Under the pieces are notes generated by a model. The model had not been told where the DNA came from and searched no databases. It saw nothing but the letters and a program-made list of their open reading frames with translations. A stretch of 10,334 nucleotides of DNA, taken from contig JASEIE010000130.1 in the NCBI GenBank assembly GCA_030024065.1, forward strand, positions 1 to 10,334. Direction: 5' to 3'. Of the stretch, positions 6,390 through 10,334 are shown one piece after another (position 1 is the stretch's first letter; every line of letters begins with the position of its first letter). Both the position numbers and the translations under genes were made by a program. The stretch is from Thermodesulfobacteriota bacterium. Lineage in GTDB: Bacteria; Desulfobacterota; BSN033; UBA1163.

Positions 6390-6860
6390 TCACTCGTTCA
6401 GTTCCTCAATCACCAAATCGTCCTTTATATTGATACAACCGATTACACTCTGGGCTGCAGGGCAAGAGGTTAAGTAGGTTGTAAAGGCGTTTCTGGCTTC
6501 ATCCACCTTTTCGTGAGGCACTTTAAGATGATACTGGACCCGAATCCTGGTGATTTTCAGAACGTTGTTCACGTCCTCGATATCGCCTTCCACATCTGCC
6601 CAATAGCGTTGTTCGGGGGTAGGGATCTTCTTCCCGGCCAACACTGTGGCCAGCGTTCCCATCATTCAACCGGCAACCGCAGCCACCATGTGATCGAGGG
6701 TAGCGGCATGTTCCTTGTCAGGCTCCACTTTGTAGAAGCGTTTGATTCCGCCATGAACGCCATAATAGACAGATTCATCAAACCCTTCGATCATGGCCCT
6801 CCTCGTGGGGCCTCTCTCCCTCACAATTTTGATGCGTGAGGTATGGATTACTTCTCCCAT
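6390..6860 (-). CDS. Putative selenocysteine-containing OsmC-family protein
   Basis: Read through one in-frame TGA (6666-6668), this gene encodes a 156-residue OsmC/Ohr-fold protein. OsmC family members reduce organic or inorganic peroxides with two redox cysteines. Residues 1-64 supply the N-terminal beta domain and the start of the core helix (TLDHMVAAVAG). Residue 65 is the TGA, at the position of the first catalytic cysteine (family pattern LLAALAGC). Residues 66-156 complete the fold, with the second cysteine C133 in TSCPAAQSV, plus C142. Read as Sec65 and Cys133, they give a selenol-thiol pair. AGGAG lies about 6 nt before the ATG. A SECIS-like hairpin follows the TGA. The stop overlaps the start region of the 4Fe-4S gene downstream. 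OsmC-like proteins are, as I recall, on lists of bacterial selenoprotein families. Alternatives are a nonsense mutation, or reinitiation at the ATGATG right after the TGA giving two chains. Confidence 0.8.
6622..6660 (-). promoter_or_regulatory. Candidate bacterial SECIS element
   Basis: In the mRNA, CUGGCCA (6653-6647) pairs with UGGCCGG (6640-6634), seven pairs including one G-U, around the hexaloop CAGUGU (6646-6641). The loop starts 19 nt after the UGA, inside the range known for bacterial SECIS elements (about 16-37 nt). A lower helix GGGA (6660-6657) with UCCC (6625-6622) could extend it across an internal loop. The loop has guanines at its fourth and... later positions (CAGUGU: G at 4 and 5th U, then G absent thereafter is not claimed); the strict rule of a G in the first two loop bases is not met unless the apical pairing shifts. 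Confidence 0.55.
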
Positions 6861-6907
6861 TTTCTTCTCCTATCTCCATGCGGTTCTTTCTTAAAATAAA
6901 TTGCCAT

Positions 6908-6950
6908 AAAAAAACCCTTCTTTTTTCGGAATTATAAAAAAGAGAAGGGG
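6908..6950 (-). terminator. Intrinsic terminator of the tct operon
   Basis: On the minus strand CCCTTCTC plus a T-run pairs with an A-run plus GAAGGG (6915-6926 against 6936-6949, with a 2-nt bulge), followed directly by seven T (6914-6908). It begins eight bases beyond the tctA stop codon. It should end the tctCBA transcript and separate it from the OsmC/4Fe-4S genes, whose promoter would have to lie in or just after it. I could not pick a convincing promoter in the remaining 47 bp. Confidence 0.75.
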
Positions 6951-6957
6951 GTATAAG

Positions 6958-8475
6958 CTAATGTCTGAAACTCTGTGACCAGACAGAGGCTCTCGCTTTT
7001 ATTCTTTGGATAATGGTATTGATCGCTGGATAAAAAGAGGAAAGGATTGCCAAGGCCAGTAACGTCCCACTGATCGGCCTTGTAAAGAATGACCAGAAGG
7101 AGTCATAGAGCATCATGCCTCTGAACAGTGCATTTTCAGCAATAGGCCCGAGAATGATACCCAGAACGAGCGGTGTCAGGGGAAATCCATATTTCTCCAT
7201 CGCGTACCCTAAAAACCCGAAGGCGAACATGATCCAGACATCCAAAAGGTTGTTGTTGATTCCAAAGGCCCCTATAAAACAGAGGATGAAAATGCACCAG
7301 TTTAGAATGGCGCGAGGCACATTGAGTACTTTGGCAAACATCCAGACCCCGCAAAGACCTGCGAAGATCATGATGACATTGGCTGCAAAGAACCCTCCAA
7401 AAATACCCCATACCATTTCATTTTCGAAAAGAAAGAGGTTAGGTCCTGGTGTCAGGCCATGGCTCATGATGGCAGCCATAATCACCGCCGTGGTCGAGCT
7501 TCCGGGAATCCCTAAGGTGAGAGTGGGGATCATCGCTCCACCGGTGGCTGCGTTGTTGGCGAATTCCGGAGCCGCGACCCCTTCATCGTAGCCGGTTCCA
7601 AATTTTTCTGGATGCTTGGACCCCCTGACTGCTTCATTGTAGGCAATCAGCGAAGAGGCAGTCCCACCCGTACCGGGGAGAATTCCTATAAACGTCCCGA
7701 TCAAGATAGACCGGATCATCGTTGCCTTCATGCGGAGAAACGCCTTGATCACACCAAACTGCATTCTGGTTGGTTGTGCCTTGTATTCAGTCTTTTTAAA
7801 AACCACTGTCGATGCATTTCTAAAAAACTCGGACATGCCAAAGAGACCGACGATTACGGGAATATAACTAACCCCATAGCGGAGGCGTGCGCTCCCGAAG
7901 GTGAACCGTTCCACTCCGTAAACCTCACTCAATCCCACGGTGACCACGAATAATCCAATGAAAAGAGAGATTAAGGCCTTGATCTGATTCTTGGTTCCCA
8001 GGCTTGTAACGGTACTCATGCCAAAGATGGCGAGAGCGAAATATTCGGCCTGATCAAATTTTAAGGCGACCTTTGCCAACTGGGGCGCGACGGTCATCAA
8101 CACGATGGCGCTGAATGTTCCTCCGATAGCAGAAGCCGTCATAGCCAGTCCAAGGGCTCTTCCGGCCTTGCCCTGCTTGGCCATTGGAAATCCATCGAAC
8201 AGGGTGGCGGCGGATTGGGCCTCGCCTGGAATTCGGAATAGAATCGAGGTGATCGACCCGCCGGCGGTTCCCGCAGCATAGACCGCTCCCAGCATGGAGA
8301 TGGCCTGAGCCGTGTTCATCCATAAGGTAACGGGAATAAGGATAGCCACTCCGGCTGCGGTTCCAAGTCCTGGCAGGGCTCCGATCACAACGCCTAGGAG
8401 AACGCCAGCAATAATAATCAGAAAGTTGATCGGGTCGATGATGAAATTTAATCCGATGAGTAAGTTATCGAACAT
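6958..8475 (-). CDS. tctA: Tripartite tricarboxylate transporter, large permease TctA
   Basis: This is the large membrane subunit of a TTT-family carboxylate importer, working with the small subunit TctB and the periplasmic binding protein TctC, and driven by an ion gradient. About 505 residues carry roughly ten or more hydrophobic segments. Family motifs are visible in order: GALPGLGTAAG near residue 32, AAGTAGGSITSILFRIPGE near 67, DGFPMAKQGKAGRALG near 94, the repeat motif GILPGTGGTASS near 264, and YDEGVAAPEFANNAATGG followed by TLGIPGSSTTA near 296-330. The frame opens at a GTG at 8487, but ATG 8475 has AAGGTG at a 9-nt spacing and I prefer it. The gene follows tctB by about 20 bp and is the last gene of the operon. 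The exact substrate cannot be deduced. Confidence 0.95.
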   Translation of the reverse strand: MFDNLLIGLNFIIDPINFLIIIAGVLLGVVIGALPGLGTAAGVAILIPVTLWMNTAQAISMLGAVYAAGTAGGSITSILFRIPGEAQSAATLFDGFPMAKQGKAGRALGLAMTASAIGGTFSAIVLMTVAPQLAKVALKFDQAEYFALAIFGMSTVTSLGTKNQIKALISLFIGLFVVTVGLSEVYGVERFTFGSARLRYGVSYIPVIVGLFGMSEFFRNASTVVFKKTEYKAQPTRMQFGVIKAFLRMKATMIRSILIGTFIGILPGTGGTASSLIAYNEAVRGSKHPEKFGTGYDEGVAAPEFANNAATGGAMIPTLTLGIPGSSTTAVIMAAIMSHGLTPGPNLFLFENEMVWGIFGGFFAANVIMIFAGLCGVWMFAKVLNVPRAILNWCIFILCFIGAFGINNNLLDVWIMFAFGFLGYAMEKYGFPLTPLVLGIILGPIAENALFRGMMLYDSFWSFFTRPISGTLLALAILSSFYPAINTIIQRIKARASVWSQSFRH

Positions 8476-8494
8476 TTCGTATGGCACCTTATAT

Positions 8495-9013
8495 TTAATA
8501 GAATAAGAGACTGATGGATCTGAAGATGCCGTAGCCTCGAGGGAGCGGGATATAAGTGGCCTTCACAAACATGAGAAGAAAAACGGTGAGAGTGATCAGG
8601 GGAACAACGGCCAACATAAGCTTTTTTCGGAACCCAGTGATGTACATGAAGGCTGCCATAAAAACAGGTGTGGTAATAATGAAACCGGCCCACCTGAGGA
8701 TATAAATATAGAGAAACGAAATAATAACCCCAGAGACGAGTAGAGAAAAGACCTTCCTCTCTCCTGTTTCCTCTTCCTCCTTTTTTCGTTCTTCTCCTAT
8801 TTCCTTGGCCAGTCGCTCTTCAACCTCCTTCTTCCTGAGTAACAGTTTTGTAACTTGAATACCTGACGCGGCGATAAGTAAAATTAGGATTAATTTTGGC
8901 CAGAAACCTGCAGATAAGGGGGATTCCACCAATGGAGGAGGTATCTTGGTAGCAACCCCGTAGCACACGACAGCGATCATAAGGATCAACCCTGTAACGA
9001 ATTTCTCTCCCAT
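8495..9013 (-). CDS. tctB: Tripartite tricarboxylate transporter, small permease TctB
   Basis: This is the small membrane subunit of the transporter. Its 172 residues show the usual TctB layout: a hydrophobic segment at about 7-22, the ESPLSAGFWPKLILILL stretch at 30-46 (the family's characteristic G-FW/FP region before helix 2), a highly charged cytoplasmic-type linker at 60-87 rich in Lys and Glu, then two or three hydrophobic helices to the C-terminus. Sequence conservation in this family is low, so the call rests on topology, that motif and the position between tctC and tctA. The ATG at 9013 is preceded by AGGGGGGAT, a good ribosome site. The 31-bp gap to tctC and about 20 bp to tctA indicate one transcript. 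Confidence 0.9.
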   Translation of the reverse strand: MGEKFVTGLILMIAVVCYGVATKIPPPLVESPLSAGFWPKLILILLIAASGIQVTKLLLRKKEVEERLAKEIGEERKKEEEETGERKVFSLLVSGVIISFLYIYILRWAGFIITTPVFMAAFMYITGFRKKLMLAVVPLITLTVFLLMFVKATYIPLPRGYGIFRSISLLFY

Positions 9014-9044
9014 CGTATGAATCCCCCCTTACGTTTCCTGGTGA

Positions 9045-10034
9045 CTACTTGATCCAACCAAGGTCTTTCGCAATCTCGGCAAAGTCTTTAAACTCCTCTG
9101 CGACAAAACTCTTAAAATCCTTGACGCCTAAATAGGCAGGCCGTTCATGTCCAACGTCTTCATGCACGAATTTTTGAAACCCCGGAGTTTTAAAAGATTT
9201 TTCAAATACTTGATCCAGGTATTTGACAATAGGTTCGGGCGTCCCCTTTTTGAGCGCAAAACCCCTCCACCGTCCGATATAATTACTAATGCCGAGTTCT
9301 TTAGTGCACGGTACATCAGGATATTTCTTGACCCGTTCGGTATAACCAACTAGGATCGGACGGGAAATGCCCGCTTGGGTAAGCCCTTCCATATCAATCA
9401 ACTCATCGGATTGGAAGGTCGTATGGCCTCCCTGGAAGCTCGCTTTCCGCTCTCCGCCCTTGTCAAATGGGATGAATTTGAGACACATATTCCCCCGTTT
9501 GTTTAGAAGCTCGATCCAGACATGGTCGATGCCCAAGGCTCCAGAACAGGCAACGGTAAGCTTCGCTTCTGGATTTGCCTTGCAGTGGTCTAATATGTCT
9601 TTGACGCTCTGAAACTTTTTGTTGTCGGTCCTGGTGTGAAGGGCTGAAATCTCATGGATCCCTTTGGCCAGCCAGATAAAGTCATCAATACCGAACTTGA
9701 CCCGGCCAAGGGCAAAGTTGATCACAATATCCGAGCTCACCAGAAAGAGGGTGTAGCCATCGGCCGGTTGATCCATGGCATAGGCGGTCCCAATGGCCCC
9801 TGCTGCTCCGGGCATGAAGCTGAATTTCAATGGAACGCCAAGCGTTTTCTCCACATCCTTGAGGAATGCTCGTGCGAATATGTCCGCACCCGATCCCGAA
9901 CCGTGAGGGACGACCACTTCGATGGGTCTCTTTGGGTAATCTTTGGGTTTGTCAAGGGCGAAAGTCTCGGCAGCATTGGTTAACCAAATCGAGATTAAAA
10001 ATAGAGTCATTCCTAAATAAACAAATCTTCTCAT
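9045..10034 (-). CDS. tctC: Tripartite tricarboxylate transporter substrate-binding protein TctC
   Basis: This periplasmic solute-binding protein (TctC/Bug family) captures a carboxylate and delivers it to TctAB. Residues 1-27 form a signal peptide: MRR, a hydrophobic core, then a probable cleavage after AETFA with no lipobox cysteine. The mature part starts with YPKRPIEVVVPHGSGSGAD (33-51), the family's first ligand-loop motif. PGAAGAIGTAYAMDQPADGYTL (from residue 80) carries the second. The 329-residue length is typical. The start is well defined: AAAGGAGG lies about 9 nt before the ATG at 10034. It is first in the tctC-tctB-tctA order, which suits the higher expression needed for a binding protein. 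The ligand (citrate, tricarballylate, aromatic acid or other) cannot be read from sequence. Confidence 0.95.
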   Translation of the reverse strand: MRRFVYLGMTLFLISIWLTNAAETFALDKPKDYPKRPIEVVVPHGSGSGADIFARAFLKDVEKTLGVPLKFSFMPGAAGAIGTAYAMDQPADGYTLFLVSSDIVINFALGRVKFGIDDFIWLAKGIHEISALHTRTDNKKFQSVKDILDHCKANPEAKLTVACSGALGIDHVWIELLNKRGNMCLKFIPFDKGGERKASFQGGHTTFQSDELIDMEGLTQAGISRPILVGYTERVKKYPDVPCTKELGISNYIGRWRGFALKKGTPEPIVKYLDQVFEKSFKTPGFQKFVHEDVGHERPAYLGVKDFKSFVAEEFKDFAEIAKDLGWIK

Positions 10035-10052
10035 CTTCTTTTTCCTCCTTTC

Positions 10053-10109
10053 TTAAGACTTACGAGGTGTGTGTTTCTCTCCCAAACACCATTTCTGTTT
10101 CAATACCAT
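10053..10109 (-). other. Possible 18-codon leader reading frame before tctC
   Basis: An ATG at 10109 follows AAAGGGGG at a 6-nt spacing and opens an 18-codon frame. It ends in TAA just 3 bp before the tctC ribosome site. No family is recognisable and there is no run of a single amino acid suggesting attenuation. It may be chance, but its position is what a translated leader coupled to tctC would have. The rest of 10035-10178 shows no convincing promoter. Confidence 0.15.
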
Positions 10110-10178
10110 TCATCACCCCCTTTCCCTATTGGTATGTCGAATAGATAATTTGTGAAAGCAATTTGGTAAAACCTAATT

Positions 10179-10334
10179 TCAGCGATTTTTTAGACCGAAA
10201 TGAAGAAAAGCATTGAGCTGAAACTCTTGTAAATCCCCTCGGTTATCCACCCGATGAGGCAATGTTAGCTCCTCCTTTCTTTGTAACAGTTCAGCCCCCC
10301 TATGAAAAGAGATAAATTTTTTAAAAAAATGTAA
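10179..10334 (-). other. Open reading frame running off the right edge, unrecognised
   Basis: The minus strand is open from the window edge at 10334 to a TGA at 10179 (51 codons), with the C-terminal part reading LPHRVDNRGDLQEF...FLHFGLKNR. Inside it AGGAGG (10276-10271) sits 8 nt before a TTG at 10262, so an alternative is a separate 27-codon gene. I do not recognise the product. It could be the end of a real gene, a decayed fragment or chance; the extreme T/A runs near the edge argue against a normal coding sequence there. Confidence 0.2.

Noticed and set aside
6390..6860. Two separate genes or a pseudogene instead of one selenoprotein
   Set aside because: The break is a lone TGA with the frame unchanged, at the catalytic cysteine, with conserved sequence on both sides. 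Neither fragment alone is a complete OsmC fold. Reinitiation at the ATGATG after the TGA cannot be fully excluded.

Overview
The window reads like a chromosomal segment of an anaerobic, Desulfobacterota-type (former Deltaproteobacteria) bacterium. This is an inference from three things: a uppS-cdsA-dxr-rseP gene order, a tripartite tricarboxylate transporter beside 4Fe-4S redox proteins, and intergenic palindromic repeats of a style I associate with that group. No marker gene in the window fixes the taxonomy. All confident genes except one (an HD-domain protein) lie on the minus strand.

Layout from left to right. 1-125: non-coding, with a repeat-like segment and a small hairpin. 126-4061 (minus, transcribed right to left): uppS, cdsA, dxr, rseP, the conserved isoprenoid/phospholipid/membrane-protease cluster. 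cdsA, dxr and rseP overlap by a few bases, while uppS is separated from cdsA by a 137-bp repeat-rich spacer. 4062-4215: divergent intergenic region with a perfect 10-bp inverted repeat in the uppS leader. 4216-4770 (plus): HD-domain protein. 4838-6860 (minus): a three-gene unit with overlapping or near-touching ends, made of an OsmC-family protein and two paralogous QueG-like 4Fe-4S proteins. 6908-6950: intrinsic terminator of the upstream operon. 6958-10034 (minus): tctC-tctB-tctA, a complete tripartite tricarboxylate transporter. 10035-10334: leader region with two doubtful small reading frames.

The main discovery candidate is the OsmC-family gene at 6390-6860. It contains one in-frame TGA (6666-6668) exactly where OsmC/Ohr proteins carry their first catalytic cysteine (...AAVAG-[TGA]-MMGTL...). 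The frame and family similarity continue on both sides. The second cysteine (SCPAAQSV) is present, and a stable hairpin begins 12 nt after the TGA with its apical loop 19 nt away, as expected for a bacterial SECIS element. I interpret it as a selenocysteine-containing OsmC-like protein of 156 residues. Standard gene calling would split it into two fragments or call it a pseudogene.

The selenoprotein gene overlaps or abuts two tandem 4Fe-4S proteins of the QueG-like (COG1600-type) fold. This suggests a co-translated redox module of unknown substrate, in which the ferredoxin-like proteins could supply electrons to, or work beside, a selenol peroxidase/reductase. The transporter genes upstream are separated from it by a terminator and probably serve uptake of an organic acid.
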